64,000 bases of DNA. Source: Opisthorchis felineus (taxonomy: Eukaryota > Platyhelminthes > Trematoda > Opisthorchiida > Opisthorchiidae). The translations under genes and the position numbers were made by a program. Below are positions 23,286-35,081 of the stretch, piece by piece (within the stretch, counting starts at the first letter, position 1; every line of letters begins with the position of its first letter). The notes beneath the pieces are model-generated. The model was not told the DNA's origin. It worked only from the letters and a program-made list of their open reading frames with translations, and searched no databases. The stretch spans positions 159,853-223,852 of the forward strand of contig SJOL01008356.1 of NCBI GenBank assembly GCA_004794785.1, read 5' to 3'.

Positions 23286-25183
23286 ACAACTGTTCGGTGT
23301 TTTACCGCTTCGGCATTCAATGAAGAATACACTGGTCCTGGCAAGGTCAAGCCAGTAACGCTTAAAGAACGTACGAGATAATATCAAAAACTCTGTAGGA
23401 ACTTGCAAGTCACATCTCCGCGTATGATTCTTTGTTTGATGGGTATACATGGTGGGAGAACGTTCGTATTCCTCTGGTTCGACTGCGTGTTGCAACTGCC
23501 TCGATTAAAATTTTGCGTGTTATGTGAGATAATACGGAGCGTGTGAAAGAAACGAGGGGCTGTAAACACTATTTAATAATACATTGTCCTTGTGACAAAT
23601 GCTTGCGCCTGGTGAAGCATTTTAGAACTCAGGCAGACGTGTGCGCATCAAATCTGGAGTGAGGGGTACGGAAAGAGGCAACTGAAATGTCTCGCTTTAA
23701 TCTAACCTCTTACACACACACTAGTTGGAGTTGGAGTTTTCTATCGAGAGCTGACGATACCATGGTCATTTTTGGTTAGCCTTTCGACAGCTGATGCTAG
23801 ACCCCAAGTAATATTCTGTCTGAAGCTTACATTGACGGTTATCTACACGGATACCATACGGTCAACTGTAATTATCACTGGTGCTAAGGGATTCTTCTGT
23901 ATTCCACATGGACCGACCCGTGTGTTCCTGACGTGCACCAGAGAGTGTGAAGTTAAGCATAGAATTTAACTACAGTTGTCTAAGAACTCAAAGTCTCATA
24001 GGCTGAGAGAACAAATGAGTGCCACTAACTCTGAGGACATACGCTAATCACACCACAGGTGCCCTGCACCTGTTGGATATCCAAGCCAGCAGTGCGCGTT
24101 CAGCGCACTAACCAAAGGCTGATGAAGGCCCGGTCGAGTCAGTTAATGAGGCAGTCGAGCACCGGTGCAGCGTATGTACTCTAACTGACCAGTCTTTAAA
24201 GAAGGACTTATGCCAACATCCAAAAATGAATCACACAGACAATTTTCTGACATACAACAAATGTCCACTTTGGGTTCTTTCGGTGACGTGACCGGAACTC
24301 CTTGCTGTCACAGTCGTCTGAATATCCGGGCGTTGTGAGTATTCAGGCTCAAGCCAACGCAGGGGTTCAGCGACTGGTGTGTGATTTTGCGACAGGTTGG
24401 GACGATTAGATTTCCCAACACGGATAGCACAGTACAGCTTGATAGGGTGGTCCCAGTTGTTGAACTAGGCACTGCATCACCTAGGGAAAGTTTATTCATA
24501 CGTCCTTGTTGCTTAAACGACGCGTGTGAAGGTTATCGGAGCATGGGTCGGCAACCAATATGAAAAAGTTCACGTGGGGTTCGAACCCAGGTAGTCCAAT
24601 TGGTTGCGCAAAACCTAATCATTTCTTTCGTCCGAACTGAGTTGGACTCAGATAAAATAAAAGGAAACCAGTGGCAAGCTTTGGCTGTTGATCCCCATGA
24701 AGTGAATTACACAACTAACTGAGAGTCAATGACCGAGACTCGGTTCGTCCACCAGTTACATGGATGACCTCAAATAAAAGTTTGCCGGTGAGCATCACCT
24801 CACCCGATTCTTGTGTGACTGTGAGTTCGCAGTTACGGGGCAAGACCTGGTCAATACACCATCCCTCGATAGCTTGAAATCAGAATTCAGCCGACTCCCA
24901 TATACACAGCCAGTGACCCGTTAGCACAGTGCTTTCTCTTCACTTTGGTGAAAACACCACCATATGAAAGCATCGTGTAGGAATTATCGAGTAGCCGGTC
25001 TTTTTAAAACCGTTTTAGAGGACATGGTACTGGTCATTCCAGATTTTCCAGCACTCACTTAGGCTTAGGCGTCCTCACTCCTAGACTTGGTGCCAAATTT
25101 CTCTGTGGCCCTACCAGTCACATGCATGCCGGTGAAACTGTCACGTGAAATGCTTAATTCTATTCAATGCCCAAAGGAATATT
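23286..25183. other. Non-coding stretch with an isolated B-box-like site
   Basis: No gene recognised. The palindromic GGGTTCGAACCC near 24578 is a strong pol III B-box match, but no paired acceptor stem or A box could be found on either strand, so it is not called a tRNA. It may be a SINE remnant. Confidence 0.4.
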
Positions 25184-25300
25184 GATCAGTGGAGCGAAAC
25201 CAAACATGTTCGGATCCCGTCGTGGACAAACTCATGAGAGGAGTAATGAGATGATTAGATGGCTGGCAACCTTTTTTTATTGGAGTGTCTTCCCAAAAAC
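25184..25300 (+). mobile_element. Possible tRNA-derived SINE remnant
   Basis: GTTCGGATCCCGTCGTGGAC (25209-25228) looks like a tRNA T-arm/B box followed by the CCCGTCGTG motif also seen near 27237. Downstream GAGGAGTAATGAG and CAGTAGGGAGTAACAAT are loosely alike. No A box, tail or target-site duplication was found. Confidence 0.25.
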
Positions 25301-27204
25301 AGCAGGAGTTGTTGGAACCAAATGAATGAAATATGCCGCACACATAATTCAAATCCGTTTTGTTTGTCCGTCGGTTTAGCTGCACCGTTTAATTTCCGTA
25401 ACTCGGCTTTCGTTCACTAATTGAAATTCGAGACAAACCACGTTGGATAGTTTCTGTATCTATGACGAACTTCACCTTAGATTCTTACCTGCTATGTAAA
25501 CAAAACTTTCATACTGAACTTTTTGTACAGAATACTGAATGCCAGCTTAGCTCAAATGTGCCAAAAACTGTGAGCAGGAACACCTTCTCTACGGAGAAGA
25601 GATATTCTAGACACAAAAAAAGACTTCCACCTTGTCAGAAAGGCATTTTTGATCTATTTTTTGTCTAAGCTACTAATGAACACAGAAATGGGGACCTTTA
25701 GGAATCAAAACCTCAAACAATGATAGCCTTTGTCTTTAGTGTACGCCACACTGACGTCCTGAGTTGTAATAAAATTCAGTAAACATATTTCATCTCGAAG
25801 CTTGATTCTTCGAGCATACTGAGTGAATAAACGCCGCTAGAATTTAAGTTAATTTGGGCGTTCGTATCAATGTGGTCTACATTTACCTCATTTTATTGCA
25901 TCACCACGAGAGTGTGAGACACTATTAATCGTTTGGATGACACTGTTTTCCAGGTGGAGTAGCTGTTTCATTTTGTATAGCTTATTTGCTAAGAATTTCA
26001 GCCGTTTCCGTTGTAGACATGCTAAATCAATCCTGTATTTGTAGTTCTTCTACGAGGAAAAACAAAAGTGGGTAAAGCCTGAATCTGCTTACCAAAAGAC
26101 GTTGTTGATGGCTTATGACACACATTATTATCGTTAAGGGAAACCGTGGAGGAATATAGATACTAATGACCCAGTTGGTATTCAGTGGAGATGTTTTTGT
26201 CAGGTATCGTCATTGCCACCCACCCACCTGTACTTCCTGGCACATTGAGCTCCGTCTATTGTCGTTTGGATGTAGAGGGTTGGAGGACGAACTTTGCAAT
26301 AAAAACTAACAGTCTGGTGAAGGGTTTCAGCAAAGAAGAACAGCAAACGGAGTAGTGTTCGATTTGCGAGAGGCTAGCTCACAAAACAAACCTAGTTCAC
26401 TTTCTGGACGTACAAATTTTCAGATGTGGCTAAAGGAACTCCTCAAAGTGGTCTATTCGGTCACTAATTCAAACGAAATTAACTCGGGCAACTTTACTTC
26501 CACAAACTGATGTTGGTGGTCATGAATATGTAAAAAATTAAGCAATATTATATACCCCTGGTGTACTGCTGTCCACTGTAGTCATGATGATGACGATTAT
26601 GCAAGTTCAAGTTGAATAACACCAGGGCGAAGTTTCCTTGCTGCACGTCAAACGCTATTTCGGTGGCTGGAACGGACTTGCGCGCACGGCTGACAAGCAT
26701 TCCACCGAGTGAAGTCACTGACAAGGGACAGATTTAAACTCGGTATGCAGGAATCAGTTGCCAGAAATTGGGTTTTCTGGTGAAGACGACATCGCAATTT
26801 AGTTGGGAATCTGGAGGTGGGAAAGCCTCATAACAAGTCCTAATAGTATTTTGAAATTGATCCATCATCGCTAACTCCATAATCGCTTTTTTTTGTACGT
26901 CAAACTTGTCAAACTGCCTAAGCATGCCTATTGAGCTACCTCGACATTCGGCTAGTGCACAACCCAAGGAAATTCAGGAAGAAACTGAACATTTGTTCCC
27001 GTCCGATGAAAATAATCTGCAACAATGTTTGTGATTAACTGGTGTTTGGCTTGTTCATTCTCTCTCTCTCTCACTGGATTTTGTGACTTCTTTGCGCTTC
27101 CCGTGCTTCTCGCTCAGGCAAACACTGTGTATTTCTTTGCAGTTGTATTTGTATTCACTGTAACAAGAATAGCATAATGAGATAAACATGCGACGCCAGT
27201 GAGC
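25301..27204. other. Non-coding stretch
   Basis: No gene recognised. A CT run lies at 27058-27072. The minus ORF at 26734-26967 (77 aa) has no known motif. Confidence 0.45.
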
Positions 27205-27290
27205 CGCAGTTCCACAGTTCGAACATCTGGTCGAATCCCGTCGTGAATTTGCTGCCAGCAGTAGGGAGTAACAATATTTTTGTTTACCAA
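27205..27290 (+). mobile_element. Possible tRNA-derived SINE remnant (second copy)
   Basis: Contains GGTCGAATCCCGTCGTGAAT, with B-box-like bases and the CCCGTCGTG string shared with 25213-25228, then CAGTAGGGAGTAACAATA. The two segments may belong to one old SINE family distinct from the (ATT)n-tailed one. Evidence is weak. Confidence 0.25.
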
Positions 27291-27909
27291 CCTCGCCCTG
27301 GCGGCCTTTGATCCAAATAGACACAGTGATCACCCGTCCAGACGAGACAGACAGCATTGTCTCGCTTATCACCCCTGCATCGGGCAACTTTCCGATCGGG
27401 AGTGGGCTGGACGGAACGTTGGACAAACTGGATGGCTGCATTGTCCGTTCAGCCGGTTGACTGTGTGACGAGGGTTGGCTACTGGGAATGGGGTGGGTGA
27501 AAACTGTCCTGCTGATTATTCGGAAGCTGGGTCCGATGTGTGTACATGTACTTTTGGGTCGGGCGACACCCAGATCCCAATGAAGATCAAAATGACCGGA
27601 GTTTGATGTTTTTAGTCATTCTAGTCTGTCTCTCACACAAACAGATGGTTCTTTGTTTCATTAGGATGGTGTTTGTTGTTTAGGTTTGACACAATGAAAG
27701 GAAAACGGAAGTTGTATGGAGTAGTTGGGCTGCTTTTTTGAATCATGATTATGAATGTCATTTGATCAATAGTGCATCGATCCTCATGTATCAACAGCTG
27801 AATGTTTAATTGGTAAAACTCAAGCTCAAACGTTCTCTCTGGATAAAATCAGCGTGGCAGAGTATTCATATCGGACAAGCTTACGTTGGTTGTTGTCACC
27901 TAGTCAGCT
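27291..27909. other. Non-coding stretch
   Basis: No gene recognised. Confidence 0.45.
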
Positions 27910-28010
27910 TATATGCCAAGTACTCTGATTTGCACAATAATACGGTTTTTGGCGGTTGAATCTTTCCTATATTATGTTCTTCAACTGTGCAGCGCACGCA
28001 GTTCAAGAAT
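27910..28010 (-). repeat. Hammerhead repeat family, copy 5a (minus sense, partial)
   Basis: Matches the later part of the minus-oriented unit: CTCTGATTTGCACAATAATACGG, then GTTGAATCTTTCC, then TGTTCTTCAACTGTGCAGC (compare CAACTGAATGTGCTGC). It is diverged. It joins copy 5b in opposite orientation near 28010. Confidence 0.6.
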
Positions 28011-28202
28011 ACTATCAAAAACGAGATATTCAGCTGGATTCTGTTGACTCTACCGTCAAAACAAAATTAACGTGTACGTGAAAGTAGCAGAACACAGGGC
28101 TGACCGAAATTCGGGAGTACTTAATGAGCACCCCAACTCCCTCAAAAAGGGCGGAAATAGTTGAGGGTTGATCGAGAGCTTTCAGCAACCTTATGAGTTC
28201 GG
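28011..28202 (+). repeat. Hammerhead repeat family, copy 5b (inverted arm)
   Basis: Begins ACTATCAAAAACGAGATATTC (compare AAACATCACAAACGAGAGATTC at other junctions). It runs to a decayed ribozyme region: TTAATGAGCACCCC in place of CTGATGAGCCCC, GGAAA in place of GAAA, then CGAGAGCTTTCAGCAACC and TTATGAG. Catalytically broken. Confidence 0.7.
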
Positions 28203-28952
28203 CCGAATGATGATAGGAAAGAGCTGCTCTTTGGCTTGAAATCTCACTCACCTTTATTATGTATGGTTACCTATGTCCTCATAGGATAGCGGCGGTTAAT
28301 TGACTATAATGGTGTGCAAGGCAACGCCTGTGAGCAATTCAGAATGGGTAAACATAGGAACTGAGGCTTAGCACGTTAAGCTGGTAGATGCATCCAGCAC
28401 ATATTCTTATGCAAAGTACTGTTTTCCGTCCCGGACTCTCCAAGGTGAAAATTTTTCCGGATTACAGACCACACATGTCAGCGCAGAATGAAAGCAACTA
28501 CATCCAAGTAAAGTCTTGCGGGACTTTCTTGACTGGGACCTAAGTTGTGCTTGCACGTAGCTGAATCCGTTAGGTGACATGAGAAGCATCTGAACGAGCA
28601 AGCTGTCACATGAAAGCCGGACTTTTAAACCGAAAATCGTCTGCCGGAGCTTGGGCTGGATGATATTCACAGAGAATGGTATGTCAGTCTCAGTGATGAG
28701 CCTTAGTCCGACTTGTTTATCAGGTGCGGTAATCCTAATGTTGTCAGAAAGTCGTTTTTCCGGAGTACACTTTGATTCTCCACTTTTTATTCCCCACCTG
28801 TGTTTAGCAGCCCTCAAGATAATTTTGTCCAATACTCCATTTCGGTCATAATTGACGACGTGGACGTTGCACTATTGGCCACCAGCATTCACAATGCAGT
28901 GATCGCTGATAACAGTAATTAGTGCATAGACCTTTTAAGAGGACCCGAAGGA
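28203..28952. other. Non-coding stretch
   Basis: Contains the 141-aa minus-strand ORF 28407-28832, which has no recognisable domain and is of a length expected several times by chance in this window. Confidence 0.45.
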
Positions 28953-28978
28953 GGGGAACCGGAGGGAGGAGGGGTGGG
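28953..28978 (+). other. Putative G-quadruplex motif
   Basis: Four G-runs (28953-28956, 28964-28966, 28971-28974, 28976-28978) separated by loops of 7, 4 and 1 nt satisfy the usual G3+N1-7 rule. The surrounding 40 nt is purine-rich. No gene is nearby to give it a context. Confidence 0.6.
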
Positions 28979-31380
28979 CAGCCTCAACCTGAATGTTGCT
29001 TTCACACGGTAACAACGCAAATCTCCACTAATCGAGAAGTAATACTGGGGTTCAGACCTTGAATTTCAGTTTTCTAAGCTAAACTAACCAGGCTTCAAGC
29101 TACTTAAGTGCCACCGTCGCATTTACTTGCATTCTAAACCTACGTCATTCACATTTTTCATCCAGTCCGGAATCCCGGGGATTTTGTCATATAGTTCCCT
29201 TAGGAGCATGAAGTTCGTGACCTTCAGGGGCAAGATAACTTATTGCTGCACAGCCTCGTAAACCCTCTATGGAGGCTGGGGATGGCACTTCCGGAGACAC
29301 AGGATCTTATAAATGTCTGATGGGGAATGCTCGCAGTGGACGGTTAGGGAAAGTGGCCTCCCTCCTGGAGTCTGTCTTAGCCGACTGCAATAGCACCTAA
29401 CTAAATTCGGTAGGGACGTGATGAATGCAGTCCATGAACGAGGAGTCGATACATACCTCAACAGTGCAGAAATGGCTGTTGACAGATGTATCACATACAC
29501 TGCACTGATAGCAGTGGTGATCCTCTGCCAATACCCCTCATCCCGTGAGATCAGGTACAAAGCCGATCACTCATAAACACGCCATATCTAGCGGATACAT
29601 TGTTGAAGACGAGAAAAAATGCCTGGGCTGACAAAAAACAACGATGTTGAAGAAACTCCTCAGAAACACCACTACTTTGGTTCAACTAAAAGACTAACAC
29701 TGTAATATGTAGCTCAGCATGATCACTAGTTTGGGAATCAACGTTGGAAGTAGTAAGGTGAGTTTCAGAGAGGTTTGGTAAACAATCGATCGATTTTGCT
29801 TCTGGGCAACGCTTCGCTTTTGGCACAAAATCTTCGTCAGGCCAAGTGAATATGTAACCAGGTTGATCGGGTTTTAAGGCAGTCATGGAACGAATCTGTG
29901 AGATTCCTAATGACTAACTGACTTGATCAGTGCTCGGTGTTGGTCTGATGACTACCCAGTCGGTCCCAAACATCTTCTTATTGATTAGTGCGGTGAGTAT
30001 TTGTGATGATCAATATACTGCCAATGAGGGAAAAGAGCGAGCAGGTTTCAACTCCAAATAAGGTCCAATGAAAACCAGCCCCTAAAATGTCATGTGAAAC
30101 GGTCAGTTGTCCAGTGAACAGTCGGAATCAGTGTATCCTGAATAGACATTTGTCCGTCAAGGGTTGATAAACAGCCGCCAAACCGGTCGTTTCTTTAGCC
30201 TTCTGTAGATGTACAATGGGACCCTTGGGTATTTGGATCACATACCGCAGTCGTCGTAAAATCATGGGACATTGCACTGACATGCCTATGTAGGCGAGTA
30301 AAACGATTGGTGTACGCCGTAGAAAATAGTGAAATACAATAGAATCTGACCTCTTTGTTTTACTAGGATCAGTCTCGGCAAAACAGTGCATGGTGCAAAT
30401 ACAGGGATTTGTTTTGTAGCTTTTGCAAGCTAATACAGTTGGAGATTGCAGCTAGAACGACCGTAAGTTAAATAGGAGGTAAAGCTAGCTAGCTTTGCAT
30501 CATTTAGCACAGTCGAACATAGGAAGTTGATTTCAAGAGTAAACACAGCAAATGTATGTTCACTCTAGCTACTGACGTTATCATGATGAACTGAGCCAAT
30601 GGTTACTATATCCCAAACTGGTTTAATCATCGCCGTCGAAGTTTCACTTGTATTTCAATAAAGTGAAAATCGATGTAACTTCAATGCAAGTGAAGGAAGT
30701 ACATCAAAGACTGGGCGATAGTGTGTATTCCAAGACCTACACAAATTGGTAACCCTGGTCAGTACAGGGACAAGTGAACGGCCGATAGTAAACGGCTTCA
30801 TCCTTGTCCATTCCCGTGATCCAAGTATGCTGTCAGCACACTGAATCACACGATGTCGTTTTTTTTTAAATTACGGCATATAATTCGGCATGTTAGGTTA
30901 TCCAGGGTTGGAAACCAGCGTCCAGGTCCCTGTGCTACTCAAGATGACGATGTGGTTGGTCAGGCTTGGTTACCGTGATTATGTAGAACATACTAACAAG
31001 AAGTGATTTCAAAATCTCTAGACCCACGCTATCCGTATTACAATGTCTACGTCGTTAGTTTTTTTTAAGGTTCACAGTGATCAAGCCACTTTCCAGATAC
31101 CAGGATTACCAGTAAGTTGATAAACAGTAATGATGGGCTGAACTGTGTGGCTGGCCGGCTAAAACGATAAATTACCGTTGGTACAGCTTCGGTACGATCA
31201 TCCATGGATGCCATTCACAGTTTCGTGATTGTTACATTTTTTCTTTCAACAGTAAGAGAGCGCAAAGTTTGTGTTCACTAGGGCCTCGTTCAGTGCTTTG
31301 CATATATTTGAACTGAATGTCCTCAGTATGCTAGCCTTATGAAGCTGATCGGTTTTGGATGCAATACTCGTGATAATCCA
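28979..31380. other. Non-coding stretch
   Basis: About 2.4 kb without a recognised gene or repeat. ORFs at 29267-29560 and 30128-30391 (minus, 97 and 87 aa) show no domain. Confidence 0.45.
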
Positions 31381-31416
31381 AATAAATAATAATGATAATA
31401 ATAATAATAATAATAA
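31381..31416. repeat. (AAT)n microsatellite
   Basis: About 36 bp of AAT/AATA repeats. An (ATT)n tail of a minus-strand SINE would look like this, but no SINE body follows on the right side. Confidence 0.85.
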
Positions 31417-33388
31417 CCACACTGTATGACGCTTCAGTGACATTTCAAGCTACAGCACCACTTCGTGCGGAACTCTGCCTCCCTTTCAGAAGCCAAAAAG
31501 TCGCATGCATTTCCATATCCAGTTCCCTTGTCTCCAAATCCATGTTTTCAGAAATAAATCGCTATTCAACACCACTCATCGCGAAGAACGAAATACTGTT
31601 GATCCTTGCTTTCGGTAGGACAAAAGAGTTCATGTGTTTCACCGTCTACTAAAACGCAGGTGACTTGCAAGCGGTCATCATGCTCACGAGTTCGAAAGGT
31701 CTAGCGCTTGGACCAGTGCTTGATGACCTGGACGCAGAATGTGACCATCAAATGGTAGCTACAAATCAGGACGCGAAGAAACACAACAAATTCATAAGAA
31801 CTCACGAGGATACATAGTTTTCCTCTAGACTGAAGGTCCGTGCAGATCAGTCTTGTCTCTTATTCCTACATCGTTTGATTGACTTCTTGCTCGGGTGTAA
31901 ATCTGTGGAAGTGAATTAGTGCGAAAGCAACAACAGTGCTGCAAACAATTTTACCCTTGAAGTCGAGAGCTAACACGGAATTGCAGTCTAGTTACATTTG
32001 GTTCGATGGCTCCTAATAATTTGTTGACTGGGTTGTGAAAATCTGCCACTAATTACTGATTCTGACCAAAGTTGCCGGGATCATCATCAAGACGAAGTCT
32101 TTTCGATCTCAGGTCAATCTTGAATTCCAGTGGCCATGTTAAGTAATCATACAGTGCTTGATCTATCGCCGCTGCTTGTCATGATCGAACCTAAGTTCGG
32201 TCATTCTCACGGATTTTATGTTTTGGTGACGTTTATTAAGTTTATCGACCGCTGTTGTGGGTCTACTTCAGTGAGAATAGTCGCAACAAGTCAGTGAGGG
32301 ATAGGGCTAAGTGCCCTACAGCCCAACGGGAAACTAGCCAAGATCGGTTGTGTTTGCATAGGAAATTCAAACAAGGCCGGGCCCGTCGATAACACATGTT
32401 TCATAGGATGAAGTTGAAATGTTTTGAGTGGTTGCGTGTTTTGTGAAAGTGATGCACCTACTCCACCCGCCAAAGGGATCAATTATTATTAGACATGTAT
32501 TAGTGATAATGATAATTCGAAGTAAGCATTAAACAGCTGAAACGCCCTTTTCTACTTTTTACGATATTGATTCCATCGGATGGGTGAGAAAACTACCAGT
32601 GCTGAGAATCTCAACACAGTAATCTTGTTGGATCGGTCTCTCGTTGAGTAATGCTGACCAACGAAAAGATGTTCGACGACATGGTTGTTACCTTGTTTTT
32701 GGTTGGGAGAGACTGACACACAGTCAGTAAGTATCCATTGAGAAAGCCGAAAATCACAACATACACTCATACTGCTGTTCGATTTGCCGATTGATTTTCA
32801 CAGACGCCGTCGCCCACCCCCACCTAATTAGTCTCAAACAGAGTGAAACCCGTAGAGGCCAGCCTGCTGATTTCCAACATTCGGCTTGTAGTACCTCGAT
32901 GAATGTCAGACCTCTGCACCAGTGTGCGCTTTTCGCGTGGAAATCATGGTATACCCATCCCTGTGGAGATGCATCAGCAAAGTGGCCCGAGTGAATATTA
33001 GTTTACCGTGTTCTGATGAAAGGATGGTCATTCTAACCCTGTTCTAATGATTGAAACAGTCTCCCGATAAATAGGCCAGTGCTCTTTTTATGAACGCGAT
33101 TCACATTCGGGATTATTGTTCCGTGTAGTGCAACATGTCCTTTGCGGTTTCGAAACTGTAGCCCGTAAGTTACTCTCCACCAGGGTTAGACCAAACACTC
33201 TTTTGAAAGCAGATGGTAAAGAAGGCGACTGACTGATGAAGTATACTAATTTATGCATTGGACGGGTGATAGCGGGTGACTCAAAGTAATAACACCCGAT
33301 TCTCACGTTTATGATATTCCACATCCGAATGTGTTTCACATTTAGCAAGAAATTTGCGAAGTCGAAGTAGATTTCCTTACACGAAACA
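31417..33388. other. Non-coding stretch
   Basis: No gene recognised. The minus ORF 33088-33537 (149 aa) runs partly through a hammerhead repeat copy and is not considered coding. Confidence 0.45.
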
Positions 33389-33512
33389 ATACCACTTATA
33401 AGGTTGCTGAAGACACCACAACAGCCCACCACCCATTTCGCTCTGGCTGGTACAGAATAGGTAGGCGTAGTTCCCGAATTTCCATCAAACTTAAGTACTG
33501 TTTGAACATCGC
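33389..33512 (-). repeat. Hammerhead repeat family, copy 6 (minus, decayed)
   Basis: CACTTATAAGGTTGCTGAAG is followed by ACAGCCCACCACCCATTTCG, GGTAGGCGTAGTTCCCGAAT and TTCCATCAAACTTAAGTACTG. Both arms of the stem I inverted repeat survive, but the CTGATGA region is replaced by unrelated bases (GGTACAGAAT). Confidence 0.75.
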
Positions 33513-34810
33513 AATGTACGCGAGTGGCGGAATGCACTCATTCTAAACTTTGATTGAGTCGATCCGAACAATTGAGTCAGCAGACGAACAATGCAGAATA
33601 TCTCGTGACAATAACCTGCTTGAATCAGGTTCTCCTCAAATGATATTGATTCTTGAAAAGGTCATAATCGCACGAATGCTACATTCTTGCTTAAGGTTTA
33701 CGAGTCCTGCATATATGAGGGCAGAATTGAACCATCGTACCCAATGCTTACCAAATACAATCGTCTCTTAAAATGATATCTGGTGCTTTTCGGTCTGAAG
33801 AGAATAGTATGTTAACTATAAAACGAAAATTAACATAGTCACCAAATGGATTAAAGCAAAATCGCTTGGAGAAATCTCGGAAGCAGCTCAAAATCTAACT
33901 CGTCTATGCACAAATTGTCCATCGATTCAAATTTCGACCAATTTTAAGTGGGATTTATCCATGGACGCATAAAATGGTACAAAGCAGAAATGAATCAGGA
34001 GCGAGGAGCACTGAGATCTACGCCGAATCATCCGAACCGACTTTACCATTGTCATGTGTGATCCTGACCTCCCGTGAAAAAAAAGCGCACCAGTTATGGG
34101 TCAGTGTGGAGAACGAAATGATTTGATATTGGAGATATTCAATACCGGTAGTTATTTATCAAAGTCCACTGCGCCAATTGTTTGAATAAAGCTACTTAGT
34201 GTCCTTGGTCCCAGTGATTTGATTAGGGAACTGGTTTTTTGATTCCCCGACTGAATTTCAGACGCAGTCACAATGACCCAGACAAGATGACGAATGGTGG
34301 ATGTCTAGTGAAACTGAGCCGAGTCCCAAAGCCAACAATCGTGCCTGAATAATCTGGGTGTTTCGCACCTCATTAGAATGTTCAGGCAAAGGTTATGAAC
34401 ACGACGCCATGACCACTGGTTAGTCACTATGGCTACGCGCTTTTGGCTGATCGCAAAAGATCATAATAGCGGTCAAGGTGATAAAAACAAGACTTGCGTG
34501 TGCAGACGAAGATGGATGAAGACAAGGTTGTGTTTCGGTCAAACAAACAATCGGAAACCATGTAAGGGTACAAGGAGTGGCGCACAGTCATGAGTAAAAT
34601 ACGTCACCTAATCAGTCAAGAGAGAGCATGAAGTAAACGAGGAATACATTTCGCCTGGTCAAAAGACAAAACTCATTTTATGTTCATCAGTACGTTGTTT
34701 CCCAAGCTTGTGACTGAGCTGATTGCAGGCCAAGTTGAATGGCAGAGTTGTTCCGCACCTCACTAGTCACCTACTTCGTGTACCGCTGATAGACTCCGAA
34801 GTAGGTGAAC
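33513..34810. other. Non-coding stretch
   Basis: No gene or repeat recognised. Confidence 0.45.
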
Positions 34811-34992
34811 TTGCGAGAATGCTCACCAGTGGTTAGAGCGCGAATTTACTGGTCGGAATGTCCGTGGTTCCAACCGGACCTCTGCCTCACGACTTCACCT
34901 GTCTAGGTATGGGCAACCTGGCGGTATCCCAGCCCTCGTGCTTCCTTCTGGTGGCATGGCAGTTAGACACTGAAAGGGTGCCACAGCTGAAA
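34811..34992 (+). mobile_element. tRNA-derived SINE (copy 2)
   Basis: Same family as the (ATT)n-tailed SINE at 6585. A-box region GCTCACCAGTGGTTAGAGCG lies at 34821-34840 and B box GTGGTTCCAACCGG at 34864-34877. The shared body follows: AGCCCTCGTGCTTCCTTCTG, GTGGCATGGCAGTTAGACAC and TGAAAGGGTGCCACAGCTGA. The 3' (ATT)n tail is missing or decayed and no clear duplication was found, so this is older than copy 1. It lies about 100 bp to the left of the Merlin transposon. Confidence 0.8.
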
Positions 34993-35081
34993 ACTCACCA
35001 AACAAAATCGGTTCTTTCACAGGAGTAATTTGGTTTGTCATGGTGTTGGTCCGAATGGATGATGGTAGTCTTGAGTATAAA

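Noticed and set aside
24560..24630. tRNA gene suggested by GGGTTCGAACCC
   Set aside because: No acceptor-stem complement or anticodon arm on either strand; the motif is palindromic and may be a SINE remnant.
28407..28832. 141-aa minus-strand ORF
   Set aside because: No recognisable motif; several ORFs of this length are expected at random in six frames of 64 kb.
33088..33537. 149-aa minus-strand ORF
   Set aside because: Overlaps hammerhead repeat copy 6 and shows no domain.
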